A stretch of 64,000 nucleotides of DNA, taken from assembly GCA_002110465.1 (NCBI GenBank), contig NEED01000078.1, positions 124,001 to 188,000 on the forward strand. The letters are read 5' to 3'. Positions 1 to 8,973 of the stretch are shown here, piece by piece. This DNA comes from an unicellular cyanobacterium SU2 (lineage in GTDB: Bacteria > Cyanobacteriota > Cyanobacteriia > Cyanobacteriales > Microcystaceae). The notes beneath the pieces are model-generated. The model saw nothing but the letters and a program-made list of their open reading frames with translations. It did not search any database and was not told the origin of the DNA. The position numbers and the translations under genes were made by a program. Numbering within the stretch: position 1 is the stretch's first letter; the number at the start of each line of letters is the position of its first letter.

Positions 1-2
1 CT

Positions 3-788
3 TCGGTGATTGAACAGTTAACCCCACAGCAAATGCGCGATTTTCATGGGAACTGGTATCAACCTAAGTCGGTAACGGCGGTGGCGGTGGGTAATCTTCC
101 GGTAGAAGAGTTAGTCGATAATGTGGCTGAGAGTTTTAATCAAATTTATGGGTTGTCTGATCTCGAACAAAATAACTCAAAAGACGGGAAAAATGTTAAT
201 TTTTCTCCTGAAGCTCCTTTTAGCCAAATTGTGCGTCAGGAAGATGAAGATCCTCGTTTACAACAATCTCGCTTCGTGATGATGTGGCGGGTTCCTGGGT
301 TAATTGAATTAGATCAAACCTATGCTTTGGATGTCTTAGCGGTTATTTTAGGACAGGGAAAAGTGTCACGGTTATTTCGAGATTTACGGGAAGATAGAGG
401 GTTAGTTTCCCGTATTAGCGTTAGTAATATGACCCAAGGAATTCAAGGGGTGTTTTATATTTCAGCCCAGTTACCCTCAAAGAATATTTTGGAAGTGGAA
501 CGGGTTATTATTGAGCATATTACCAAAATTAGACAAGAATCAGTCAAAGAAAGCGAATTAAATCGGGTACGGACTCAAGTGGCTAATCGGTTTATTTTTA
601 GCAATGAACGTCCGAGCGATCGCGCTAACCTTTATGGTTACTATTATTCTCAGTTACAAGATTTAACACCAGCTTTGACCTATCCGAGTCGGATGCAATC
701 TTTAACTGTAAAAGATATCCAAAAGGCTGCGCTTGATTATTTATCTCCTGATGCTTATGGTATTACCGTAGTGCGTCCCACTGAATAA
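3..788 (+). CDS. M16 family zinc peptidase, C-terminal part (partial at window edge)
   Basis: The frame is open from base 3, so the gene begins before the window. The roughly 261 visible residues hold the tail of one M16 (pitrilysin/insulinase-type) domain, including QMRDFHGNWYQPKSVTAVAVGN, and then a second domain with the typical GQGKVSRLFRDLREDRGLV stretch. The HXXEH zinc motif of the first domain would lie outside the window, so activity cannot be judged. Such two-domain proteins are processing peptidases, often envelope-associated and often paired with a second M16 gene. The next gene starts 24 bp downstream. The family call is secure; the substrate is unknown. Confidence 0.85.
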   Translation, partial: SVIEQLTPQQMRDFHGNWYQPKSVTAVAVGNLPVEELVDNVAESFNQIYGLSDLEQNNSKDGKNVNFSPEAPFSQIVRQEDEDPRLQQSRFVMMWRVPGLIELDQTYALDVLAVILGQGKVSRLFRDLREDRGLVSRISVSNMTQGIQGVFYISAQLPSKNILEVERVIIEHITKIRQESVKESELNRVRTQVANRFIFSNERPSDRANLYGYYYSQLQDLTPALTYPSRMQSLTVKDIQKAALDYLSPDAYGITVVRPTE

Positions 789-812
789 CTAATCACTGAT
801 CATTGAACTAAA

Positions 813-1682
813 ATGTGGACACAAATTGCTGAACATATTTCCCAAGCCACTCAACAAGAGTTTCAAGTCAAAAAGCAACGTTCTGTTAGTGGTGGTTGTA
901 TTAATCAAGGTTACTCTTTAATCGGGGATAATATCACTTATTTTGTCAAAATCAACCAAGCTTCCCAAGTGGAAATGTTTGCGGCTGAGGCGTTAGGGTT
1001 AAAACAGATGTTAGCCACTGAGACAATTCGTGTTCCTCAACCCATTTGTTGGGGAATGTCTGAAAGGGTAAGTTATATTGTGCTTGAGTGGCTCGAATTT
1101 GGCCGAGGGACTAATCACTCTTGGGAAGAGATGGGGCGAAAATTAGCCCAAATGCACCAGGCTAAAGGGGCTGATCAATTTGGCTGGGATCAAAATAATA
1201 CGATTGGTTCCACTCCTCAGATTAATACTTGGACGGATAATTGGGCAGATTTTTTTGCAGAACACCGTATTGGTTATCAATTGAAGTTAGCAAGACGACG
1301 TGGGGGAAATTTCCCCGATTATACCCAAGTTGTGGAGATGGTTAGGAATTTGTTGGCTGATAGACAACCTCAACCTTCTTTAGTACATGGGGATTTATGG
1401 TCAGGAAATGCAGCCGTAACTGAAGCGGGAGAACCGGTTATTTTAGATCCAGCAACTTATTATGGAGATCATGAAGTTGATCTTGCGATGACCGAACTTT
1501 TTGGCGGTTTTTCAGGGGGATTTTATCGAGGTTACAATGAGGTTTTTCCCCTAGAAGAAGGGTATCAAAAACGGAAAACAATTTACAATCTTTATCATAT
1601 CCTCAATCATTTTAATTTGTTTGGGGGCGGCTATGGTTCCCAAGCTAATCACATGATTCAAAGAATTTTAATGGGTCAGTAA
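813..1682 (+). CDS. Fructosamine kinase family protein
   Basis: A protein of 289 residues with the fructosamine-kinase/APH fold. Visible marks are an N-terminal GGCINQGY loop (about residue 27), the Brenner motif VHGDLWSGN near residue 190 with its catalytic Asp, and the metal-binding ILDPATYYGDHEVDLAM segment near residue 210. It ends with the family's typical YNLYHILNHFNLFGGGYG. The family phosphorylates ketoamine adducts on glycated proteins or free ribulosamines so that they can be removed, which is a protein-repair role in the cytoplasm. It stands 24 bp after the M16 peptidase and 12 bp before the dTMP kinase, so it may be cotranscribed with either. The exact substrate cannot be read from sequence. 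Confidence 0.9.
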   Translation: MWTQIAEHISQATQQEFQVKKQRSVSGGCINQGYSLIGDNITYFVKINQASQVEMFAAEALGLKQMLATETIRVPQPICWGMSERVSYIVLEWLEFGRGTNHSWEEMGRKLAQMHQAKGADQFGWDQNNTIGSTPQINTWTDNWADFFAEHRIGYQLKLARRRGGNFPDYTQVVEMVRNLLADRQPQPSLVHGDLWSGNAAVTEAGEPVILDPATYYGDHEVDLAMTELFGGFSGGFYRGYNEVFPLEEGYQKRKTIYNLYHILNHFNLFGGGYGSQANHMIQRILMGQ

Positions 1683-1694
1683 AACAGAATAATT

Positions 1695-2333
1695 ATGAAA
1701 TCATTGTTTATCGTCCTAGAAGGAATTGACAAAGCAGGAAAGTCAACTCAAGCAGAATTATTAAAAAACTATTTTATTGCTCATCAGCAGCAAGCTGTTA
1801 TTAGTTCTGAACCTACTAATGGACCTATTGGTAGGTTAATTCGTGAAGCTATGCAAAGTAAAATTATTGCCATCAAACAAAAAGAATGTTTTGATGAACA
1901 AATGGCCTATTTATTCGCAGCCGATAGACATTACCATTTGTATAATGATGTAGATGGCGTTTATAAACTCATTAATGAAGACGATAGCCATGTTATAGCA
2001 ACTCGTTATTATTTTTCATCCTTAGCTTATAATTGTAATACTCAAGATGAGTTGAATTTTGTGGCAGGATTAAACCAAAGATTTCCTCATCCTGATGTGG
2101 TTTTTTATCTTGATATTCCTTTAGAAATTGCTTTATATCGGTTAACCAATTCCTCTGTTAAAGAAGTTTATGAAACCGAAGAGAAATTGAGAAAAGTAAG
2201 ACAAAACTACGAGAGTCTTTTTGAAACTTATGACGGAAAAATATTAAAAATAGATGGAAATCAATCTATAAAGACAATACATAAACAGATATTAAATTAT
2301 ATTGAAAAAATGCTTGTTTGTGACCAATTTTGA
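1695..2333 (+). CDS. tmk: Thymidylate kinase (dTMP kinase)
   Basis: A protein of 212 residues with P-loop GIDKAGKST at residues 10-18, a DRH(Y) motif near residue 77 and TRYYFSSLAYN near residue 104, all typical of TMP kinases. It converts dTMP to dTDP with ATP in the cytoplasm. The sequence reads more like the divergent archaeal/eukaryotic-style branch (GIDKAGKSTQ) than a textbook bacterial enzyme, so it may be a second, accessory TMK; another tmk could lie elsewhere in the genome. It is the first gene of a dTMP-supply cluster, 37 bp before the thymidylate synthase gene. That context supports the assignment. Confidence 0.9.
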   Translation: MKSLFIVLEGIDKAGKSTQAELLKNYFIAHQQQAVISSEPTNGPIGRLIREAMQSKIIAIKQKECFDEQMAYLFAADRHYHLYNDVDGVYKLINEDDSHVIATRYYFSSLAYNCNTQDELNFVAGLNQRFPHPDVVFYLDIPLEIALYRLTNSSVKEVYETEEKLRKVRQNYESLFETYDGKILKIDGNQSIKTIHKQILNYIEKMLVCDQF

Positions 2334-2370
2334 GTTATGATCATCCCTTGGTAATCAATAACTATAATTG

Positions 2371-3885
2371 ATGAGAGTAACCCAAATAAATTGTCAATTT
2401 CAATACATTCCTCATTACAAACCCAATCAACTGATCTGTGGTCAGGGACAGACGGCTATTGTTACTGGATGGACAGTTAGACAGTCAGTGGCTAAACATT
2501 TAAACCTAGAAGACTATGCAGTCATTGGCAATTTGTATAGTCCCACTAGGGGAATTAGTCCTTTAATTCGTAATTTATTGGCTAACCCTCATGTTCGATT
2601 TTTAGTCATTTTACAAGCAACAAAAGAAGATAAAAATGCAGGAGGATGTCAATGTTTATTAGATTTTTTAAGACATGGAGTCACTCAAGGGGAAAGTGAT
2701 ACGGGTAAAAAAACTTGGGTGATTAATTCCGAGATTAAAGGTTATATAGATATAGAAATTAGTTTTGATACTTTAGAAAAGTTACGTCAAAATATACAAT
2801 TCAGAGAAGGAAAATCGATTAAAGAAGCAATTAATCTCATTCAAGAATTCAATAAAAATAAAATAGAACCTTGGGGGGAACCGCTAACCTTTCCTCAAAC
2901 GGAAATTACTCCAACGGTTTTACCTGGAGTTAGATATGGTCATCGTATTGAAGGGAAAACTATTGCCCAAACTTGGGTGAAAATCATCCATCGAATCAAA
3001 ACAACAGGAACCATTAGACCAACAACTTATGGACAATGGCAAGAATTAATTGATCTGATGGCTATTGTAACCGATGAACCCCTAGAATTTTATTTTCCTG
3101 AACCTAATTATTTACCAATTCAAAGAAACTTTATTCAAGATTATATTGGACAAATATTAGATGATGCACCCCAAAAAGAAGGGGTTAAATATACTTATGG
3201 ACAACGGTTAAGATCATGGTTTGGAAGAGACCAAATTGAACAACTTATTAATAAATTAGCAGGCGATATTGACTCATCAAGAGCCGTGATGTCATTATGG
3301 GATGTGAAAGATTATGAAGATAATGATAGTCCTCCTTGTCTTAATCATATTTGGGTGAGAATTGTTGATAATGAATTATCTTTAACAGCTACCTTTCGTA
3401 GTAATGATATGTTTTCTGCTTGGCCAGCTAATGCAATGGGATTAAAATTTTTGCAGCAATATATCAAAGAAAAAATTCTTGAAAAATCTAATTATAATCT
3501 GACTTTAGGTCCTTTAATCATTATTAGTCAAAGCGCGCATATTTATAGTGATTGTTGGGAACACGCACAACGAGTTATAGATACGGAATACAATAAAATA
3601 AATCAGCAAAGAAATTTTGATGATCCCAGTGGTAGCTTTTTAATTTCTATTAAAGATAATCAGATTATTGTTGAACATTTAACCCCAGGTTCAGGAGAAG
3701 TTGTTAATTGTTATTCAGGTAAAAATGCTCGGAAATTATATCAGACAATCGCTTTAAATTGTCCTGGTTTACAAATTGAACACGCGATGTATTTAGGAAC
3801 AGAGTTACAAAAAGCAGAACTATGTTTAGTTAAAAAATCAGATAGTTATCAACAAGATAAACCCCTAACTCTGTCAAAAAAATAA
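2371..3885 (+). CDS. Thymidylate synthase (ThyA-type) with MtrA/DUF4346-like N-terminal domain
   Basis: I start it at the ATG at 2371 (504 residues). Residues 1 to about 180 resemble the DUF4346/MtrA-like domain (pattern AVIGNLYSPTRGISPLIRN followed by LLANPHVRFLVIL). The C-terminal half is a ThyA-type thymidylate synthase. PPC places the nucleophile at Cys323; exactly 20 residues later is RSND (Arg343, Asp346), and Asn354 sits where E. coli Asn177 selects dUMP over dCMP. SAHIY (His390, Tyr392) matches the dUMP-binding His207/Tyr209. The spacing equals E. coli ThyA (Cys146, Arg166, Asp169, Asn177), so catalysis of dUMP to dTMP looks intact. The His usually following Cys is Leu here. The folate donor and the role of the N-terminal domain are unknown. 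Confidence 0.85.
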   Translation: MRVTQINCQFQYIPHYKPNQLICGQGQTAIVTGWTVRQSVAKHLNLEDYAVIGNLYSPTRGISPLIRNLLANPHVRFLVILQATKEDKNAGGCQCLLDFLRHGVTQGESDTGKKTWVINSEIKGYIDIEISFDTLEKLRQNIQFREGKSIKEAINLIQEFNKNKIEPWGEPLTFPQTEITPTVLPGVRYGHRIEGKTIAQTWVKIIHRIKTTGTIRPTTYGQWQELIDLMAIVTDEPLEFYFPEPNYLPIQRNFIQDYIGQILDDAPQKEGVKYTYGQRLRSWFGRDQIEQLINKLAGDIDSSRAVMSLWDVKDYEDNDSPPCLNHIWVRIVDNELSLTATFRSNDMFSAWPANAMGLKFLQQYIKEKILEKSNYNLTLGPLIIISQSAHIYSDCWEHAQRVIDTEYNKINQQRNFDDPSGSFLISIKDNQIIVEHLTPGSGEVVNCYSGKNARKLYQTIALNCPGLQIEHAMYLGTELQKAELCLVKKSDSYQQDKPLTLSKK

Positions 3886-3934
3886 AGTTATAATGCTACA
3901 ATAATTATTAGGAAAGACAATACACCTTGACTAA

Positions 3935-4393
3935 ATGAGAGCAAGTCAAATGAAATTAGTTAAAAGTCTTTATGAAACAGATTTTAATCTTTGGTTAGAA
4001 GAAAATGTTAAGTTGCTTAAACAACATCAATTAGAGCAATTAGATATTGATAATTTAATCGAAGAACTTGAAGCAATGGGAAGAAGTGAGAAAAAAGGAT
4101 TTCGTAGTAATTTAGAACAATTACTAATGCACCTTTTAAAATGGAAATATCAGTCAAATAAACGGACAGGTAGTTGGGAACGATCTATCCTTGAACATCG
4201 GAATAGAATTTTAGAAGACCTAGAAGATAGTCCGAGTTTAAAACTTTACTTTGATGAGGTTTTCGATAAGTGTTATCAAAATTCTAGAAAATATGCCAAA
4301 GCAGAAACTGGTTTACTTCTCAACACTTTTCCAGAAGTTTGTCCCTTTACTAAGACTCAAATTTCAACCCCTGATTATCTTCCTAAAGATTAA
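3935..4393 (+). CDS. DUF29 family protein
   Basis: A protein of 152 residues matching the DUF29 family, which is very common and multicopy in cyanobacteria. Diagnostic features are the opening SLYETDFNLWLEENVKLL, the LDIDNLIEELEAMG core, LLMHLLKWKYQ and a C-terminal FPEVCPFT. The function is unknown; the predicted fold is mostly helical and soluble. It lies between the thymidylate synthase and a decayed deaminase gene and probably has nothing to do with nucleotide metabolism. An alternative start is the ATG at 3950, which would give MKLVKSLYE and better match the family N-terminus. Confidence 0.85.
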   Translation: MRASQMKLVKSLYETDFNLWLEENVKLLKQHQLEQLDIDNLIEELEAMGRSEKKGFRSNLEQLLMHLLKWKYQSNKRTGSWERSILEHRNRILEDLEDSPSLKLYFDEVFDKCYQNSRKYAKAETGLLLNTFPEVCPFTKTQISTPDYLPKD

Positions 4394-4419
4394 AAAAATC
4401 ACTATTTATTATTTTGATT

Positions 4420-5280
4420 ATGACTATTCTAAGTGATCTAGATATTAAAAGAGAACTAGGTGTAAATATTTATGTTTACCCTTATAAAGCCAAAAATCTT
4501 AAGGGAGCTAGTTATAATTTAACCGCTAGTAAATTAGCTTGGAATTTATCAACAAAAAAAGTATTTATGATCCTGAAAATAATAAAATTATTATCAAACC
4601 TCATATAACTGAATTAATAGAAACCCATGAAACAATTTGGGTATCTCAAAAAATTGCTGGAACTTATTACTCGCGAGTTAAAGAAGTCTCACAAGGAACT
4701 GGACACATTAGCACAACTCTTGATCTTAACTATACTTGGATGTTCTCTTATTTCTTTACATAATCATAGTGAATCAATTATTAAAATCGAACCTGAAACT
4801 ACTTGTTTTGTTACCATCATTTTTCAATATTTACATACACCATAAACTGGAGAACGAAGAGGAAATACTTCAGGAAGAAGAGACTTATTTACTACACTTG
4901 GAATACAATTAAATAATGAAGAAACAGAATTTCTTGATCAAGACTTTATGAATGATAAAGATGCACTTCTTAGAAAACTATCAGAATCTGAATATTATAA
5001 AGAAATATCAATAAAACGCACTTAAGAAGAAAAATTAAACAATAATAAAATTCAAAATACTTTGAGAAGACGTTCTTTTAAAAAATTCTATTTTGTCTTA
5101 GGTTTGTTACTTAGTTTTTTGATAATATTTGGATTTTCACTGAATACACAATCAAAAAATTTTGCTTCTCAAAACTGGTATAATATGGCAGTCAAGGTTA
5201 TTGAATCAACAACCCCGACTGTAGTTTTTGCATTAGTAACTTTAATAGTTGTTGATATTGAACCTAGAAATCAAGAATGA
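4420..5280 (+). pseudogene. Decayed dCTP deaminase-like gene with C-terminal membrane segment
   Basis: Read across frames, this region gives a dCTP-deaminase/dUTPase-superfamily protein: MTILSDLDIKRELG, KGASYNLTASKLAWNL, then in a shifted frame SIYDPENNKI, AGTYYSRVKEVSQGTGHIS and TTLDLNY, then in a third segment LGCSLISLHNHSE. The first shift lies in the A run at 4554-4560 (loss of one A fits). The second lies near 4735. In-frame stops follow at 4843-4845 and 5023-5025. The same frame then continues (ETEFLDQDF, later FYFVLGLLLSFLIIFGFSL) into a tail with one membrane segment, ending at 5280. The gene cannot make a full-length product. It sits inside the dTMP cluster directly before dut. Confidence 0.75.
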
Positions 5281-5312
5281 TTCTAGAACAAAGTCAAGAT
5301 ATAGGCAAGAAA

Positions 5313-5741
5313 ATGAAACTTAAAATAATCAAACTAAAAAAACAAGCAATAACTCCTAAATACGAACATGAAAATGATTCAGGACTTGATTTAATATCCA
5401 TAGAAGATGTAGAAATAAAGTCAGGACAAAGTCAACTAATTAAGACAGGAATTTCTATTGAATTACCTCGGAATACCGAAGCGCAAATACGTCCAAGAAG
5501 TGGACTAGCCTTAAAACATCAAATCACTGTTTTAAATACACCTGGAACCATTGATGAGGGATATCGAGGAGAAATTGGCGTTATTTTAATTAATCATGGG
5601 AAAACATCTTTTCAAATCACCAAAGGAATGAGAATTGCTCAAATGGTTATTGCTCCAGTCATTCGAGTTAAAATTGAAGAAGTAGATAGTTTAAGTGATA
5701 CAATCAGGGGAAAAGGAGGCTTTGGATCAACTGGAGTTTAA
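5313..5741 (+). CDS. dut: dUTP diphosphatase (dUTPase)
   Basis: All five trimeric dUTPase motifs are present: [13 protein letters not shown]; a motif 3 reading [17 protein letters not shown] with the catalytic Asp and Tyr; [10 protein letters not shown]; and C-terminal [10 protein letters not shown]. It hydrolyses dUTP to dUMP, protecting DNA from uracil and feeding thymidylate synthase. I prefer the ATG at 5313 (142 residues, opening MKLKIIKL like other family members). The upstream ATG at 5277 overlaps the stop of the preceding pseudogene frame (ATGA) and would add 12 residues. It is part of the dTMP cluster, 81 bp before the dCMP deaminase gene. Confidence 0.93.
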   Translation: MKLKIIKLKKQAITPKYEHENDSGLDLISIEDVEIKSGQSQLIKTGISIELPRNTEAQIRPRSGLALKHQITVLNTPGTIDEGYRGEIGVILINHGKTSFQITKGMRIAQMVIAPVIRVKIEEVDSLSDTIRGKGGFGSTGV

Positions 5742-5822
5742 CATAATTAATAAGTAATTGATTATGAAGAGTGACCACTTTAAAAGTAGAATAAACTAAA
5801 AAAATTAATGATAATTTAGCTA

Positions 5823-6371
5823 ATGACAATATTAGAAGAAAAACGACCAACCTGGGATGAATACTTTTTAATGATCGCTAAACTCGCAGCGACGAGATCA
5901 ACCTGTTTAGCGTTTCCTGTCGGTGCAGTTATTGTCAAAGATAGACAAGTATTAGCCACAGGATATAATGGTTCCCCATCAGGATCAGTCCACTGTACCG
6001 CCCAAGGATTTTGTTATCCTGAATTGAGTAGCTGTGATGCTTCTAGTAGTTTACCATCCCGTGCCGTTCATGCAGAAGCAAATGCGATCGCCCAAGCAGC
6101 CAGACACGGAATTTCTACGGATGGTTCAATCATTTATGTTACCTTAGAACCCTGTATTTCTTGTCTGAAATTAATTATTTCTGCGGGGATCAAAAAAGTT
6201 TTTTATGAAACCAATTTTAATAGTGGAGAAAAACTTTTAGTCAGAGATTCTTTTATTAAAGATGGTTTAGTAAAACTCACTCAAATTAAATTGTCTGAAG
6301 AAATGGCAAAACGCGCCTCATTTTTTCTCTTAAACCCGACATCAATTGCTAGAGAAAAACTAGAAACCTAA
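5823..6371 (+). CDS. dCMP deaminase (ComEB-type cytidine/deoxycytidylate deaminase)
   Basis: A protein of 182 residues with the zinc-dependent deaminase signature: HAEANAI near residue 80 and EPCISC near residue 108 supply the His/Cys/Cys zinc ligands and the catalytic Glu. The extra Cys and His residues in VHCTAQGFCYPELSSCD fit the second, structural zinc site of dCMP deaminases. The reaction is dCMP to dUMP, the substrate of thymidylate synthase. Together with dut, the TS gene and tmk it completes a local route to dTDP. In cyanobacteria similar proteins are often annotated only as cytidine/deoxycytidylate deaminase, so dCMP specificity is inferred from the family and the neighbours. Confidence 0.87.
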   Translation: MTILEEKRPTWDEYFLMIAKLAATRSTCLAFPVGAVIVKDRQVLATGYNGSPSGSVHCTAQGFCYPELSSCDASSSLPSRAVHAEANAIAQAARHGISTDGSIIYVTLEPCISCLKLIISAGIKKVFYETNFNSGEKLLVRDSFIKDGLVKLTQIKLSEEMAKRASFFLLNPTSIAREKLET

Positions 6372-6528
6372 GCAATCATAATATTATGATATTCAATATC
6401 ACATTAATTTAAAAAGTTTTAATCAGCCAAGATAATATATTAAAATATATTGAAATTAAATCCGAAGATCTTGTAAATAATATTTCTCTATCTTCAACGT
6501 TAAATTCAAACCAGAGAGAAACCCTACC

Positions 6529-7578
6529 ATGACTATTTTATTAGCTGGAGATATTGGCGGAACGAAAACAAATTTACGTTTAGTGAACTCAGAATCTTCT
6601 GATAATAGAAATAATTTACCGCAGCAAACAATCCTGTATGAAAAAAAATATCCCAGTCAAAAATACTCGGATTTAGTGCCAATGGTAGAGGAGTTTTTGG
6701 CAGCAGCAACTGAGAACATAAACCAACAAATTAAAGTAGAAAAAGCCTGTTTTGGGATCGCAGGTCCTGTGGTGAATAATACCTCAGAATTAACCAATTT
6801 AAGTTGGTCTTTAGACGGCGATCGCCTACAGAAAGATCTATCTTTGACTAAAGTTACCTTAATTAATGACTTTGCTGCCATCGGCTATGGAATTTTAGGA
6901 CTAACTTCTGATGATGTTTACACCTTACAAGACATCAAACCCGATCCTCAAGCCCCCATCGCTGTTTTAGGGGCGGGAACTGGTTTAGGAGAATGCTTTT
7001 TAGTCCCTTCACCCCAAGGAAATCCTCGTGTTTTTGCCACAGAAGGATCTCACGCTGATTTTGCCCCTCGTTCTGCCCTAGAATTTGAATTACTTAACTA
7101 TATTTGTGAAAAATACAACTTAGAACGGGTATCGGTAGAAAGAGTGGTTTCCGGCATGGGAATTGCCACTATTTATCAATTTTTACGCGATCGCTACCCC
7201 GATCAAGAATCAGCAACATTAGCCCAAATCTATCAAACTTGGCAAGAGGAATCAGACAAAAATATTGATTTATCAGCAGAAGTCTCTAAAAAAGCGATGG
7301 AAAAAGACGATCCTTTATGTCAGCAAGCAATGCAAATGTTTGTTGAAGCCTACGGTGCAGAAGCAGGTAACTTAGCCCTCAAGTTACTGCCCTACGGTGG
7401 ATTATACGTCGCTGGTGGCATTGTGGCCAAAATCTTACCCCTGATGCAGCAAGGAGACTTTCTCAAAACATTTCAGGCTAAAGGACGAATGGAAACTTTA
7501 TTGACAAAAATACCTGTCTATATCGTTCTAAACCCCCAAGTAGGATTAATTGGTGCGGCTTTATATGCTGCGAGATAA
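6529..7578 (+). CDS. glk: Glucokinase
   Basis: A protein of 349 residues of the bacterial Glk family (PF02685 type). Visible are the phosphate-binding DIGGTKTNLRL at residues 8-18, FGIAGPVVNN, the catalytic-base motif LINDFAAIGYG near residue 110, VLGAGTGLGE, EGSHADFAPR near residue 178, and VAGGIVAKILP toward the C-terminus. It phosphorylates glucose to glucose-6-phosphate with ATP, feeding glycogen mobilisation and the oxidative pentose phosphate pathway. It is followed 52 bp later by proB, with which it has no obvious functional tie. The ATG follows an AT-rich leader containing AGAGAAACC. All key motifs are intact. Confidence 0.93.
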   Translation: MTILLAGDIGGTKTNLRLVNSESSDNRNNLPQQTILYEKKYPSQKYSDLVPMVEEFLAAATENINQQIKVEKACFGIAGPVVNNTSELTNLSWSLDGDRLQKDLSLTKVTLINDFAAIGYGILGLTSDDVYTLQDIKPDPQAPIAVLGAGTGLGECFLVPSPQGNPRVFATEGSHADFAPRSALEFELLNYICEKYNLERVSVERVVSGMGIATIYQFLRDRYPDQESATLAQIYQTWQEESDKNIDLSAEVSKKAMEKDDPLCQQAMQMFVEAYGAEAGNLALKLLPYGGLYVAGGIVAKILPLMQQGDFLKTFQAKGRMETLLTKIPVYIVLNPQVGLIGAALYAAR

Positions 7579-7630
7579 ACCAGACAAGAGTAGAGAAAAA
7601 GTGGAGATTTCAACTATTAACTATTAACCA

Positions 7631-8767
7631 ATGAAACAAACCCTTGTTGTAAAAATTGGGACATCAAGTTTAACTCAACCCGAAAGCGGACAACTAGCCT
7701 TATCCACCATTGCTGCTTTAGTAGAAACCCTTACCCAGTTGCGACAAATCGGCCATCGAGTAGTTTTAGTTTCTTCTGGTGCGGTAGGAGTCGGGTGTAG
7801 CCGACTTAATTTAAAAGAACGCCCCAAAAAAATGGCCTTAAAACAAGCAATCGCCGCCGTTGGGCAAGGTCGTCTTATTCGGGTCTATGATGACCTGTTT
7901 ACCACCCTAGGACAGCCCATTGCTCAAGTTTTGCTGACACGACGGGAATTAATTGAACGAAGCTGTTATGTCAACGCTTCTAATACCTTTACATCCTTAT
8001 TTGAATTAGGAGTGATTCCCATCGTCAATGAAAATGATACTGTTGCGATCGAAGAGTTAAAATTTGGCGATAATGACACTCTATCTGCCCTAGTAGCCAG
8101 TTTAATTCAGGCTAATTGGTTATTTTTATTAACCGATGTTGATCGACTGTATTCGGCTGATCCTCGCCTAGTTCCCGATGCCCAACCTATTAGCTTAGTA
8201 AATGCCCAAGAATTTGCCCAATTACAAGTTAAAGCAGGAGATAAAGGGTCTCAATGGGGAACAGGAGGCATGGCAACCAAACTAACGGCAGCACGACTAG
8301 CCACCAGTGCTGGGGTGAGAACCGTGATCACCCACGGACAAAAACCAGAGAACTTACTCAAAATTTTACAAGGAGAAGCGATCGGGACTCAATTTGAACC
8401 CCAACCGTCCAATGAAAATGCCCGCAAACGCTGGATCGCCTATGGGTTGCTCCCTAGTGGGAAAATTTATCTCGATCAAGGAGCAATTCGAGCAATTTGT
8501 CGCCAAGGAAAATCTTTATTAGCGGCAGGAATTACCAAAGTCGAGGGGCAATTTGAAGCGTCTGACGCGATCCAATTATGCGATCAACAAGGACAAGAAG
8601 TGGCTAGAGGAATTGTCAATTACAGCAGCTTAGACATTGAAAAAATTAAAGGACATCACTCGGATAAAATTGCTGATATATTGGGTTATGGCGGTGCAGA
8701 AACTATTGTTCATCGGGATAATTTAGTCATCCAAGAAGGCAGAAAAATGCGTAAAACTTTGACTTAA
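7631..8767 (+). CDS. proB: Glutamate 5-kinase
   Basis: A protein of 378 residues. The amino-acid-kinase domain spans about residues 1-255 ([10 protein letters not shown] at 6-15, [30 protein letters not shown] near 135-152). A C-terminal PUA domain follows from about residue 275 ([25 protein letters not shown]). It phosphorylates glutamate to gamma-glutamyl phosphate, the first and feedback-controlled step of proline synthesis. The two-domain length matches the usual enzyme. proA is not next to it here. The leader carries a short TTAACTA heptamer repeat just before the ATG. No anomalies. Confidence 0.95.
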   Translation: MKQTLVVKIGTSSLTQPESGQLALSTIAALVETLTQLRQIGHRVVLVSSGAVGVGCSRLNLKERPKKMALKQAIAAVGQGRLIRVYDDLFTTLGQPIAQVLLTRRELIERSCYVNASNTFTSLFELGVIPIVNENDTVAIEELKFGDNDTLSALVASLIQANWLFLLTDVDRLYSADPRLVPDAQPISLVNAQEFAQLQVKAGDKGSQWGTGGMATKLTAARLATSAGVRTVITHGQKPENLLKILQGEAIGTQFEPQPSNENARKRWIAYGLLPSGKIYLDQGAIRAICRQGKSLLAAGITKVEGQFEASDAIQLCDQQGQEVARGIVNYSSLDIEKIKGHHSDKIADILGYGGAETIVHRDNLVIQEGRKMRKTLT

Positions 8768-8973
8768 ACTTGATTAACGGTTAAGGTATCACAAACGATA
8801 AAGTAGTAAAGTAAGTAGATTAGCACAAATCAACACCAGTTGGTAATAAGTTATGATCAAATTTAGAATACTCGTTTTTTTAAGACTGAAGTCCTAACTA
8901 AGAACTTTTCGGTTTAACGTTTAATTATGCTTACTTACTTAGAAACAAATAAAACAACCGCTCCTTGAGATCA

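Noticed and set aside
4251-4436. Second reading frame overlapping the end of the DUF29 gene
   Set aside because: It is a shifted frame of DUF29 codons with no family resemblance and no ribosome-binding site.
8780-8960. Region before the ABC ATPase considered as a riboswitch
   Set aside because: It is A+T-rich with a short GACTGAAGTC repeat only; no conserved riboswitch motif or stable nested stems were found.
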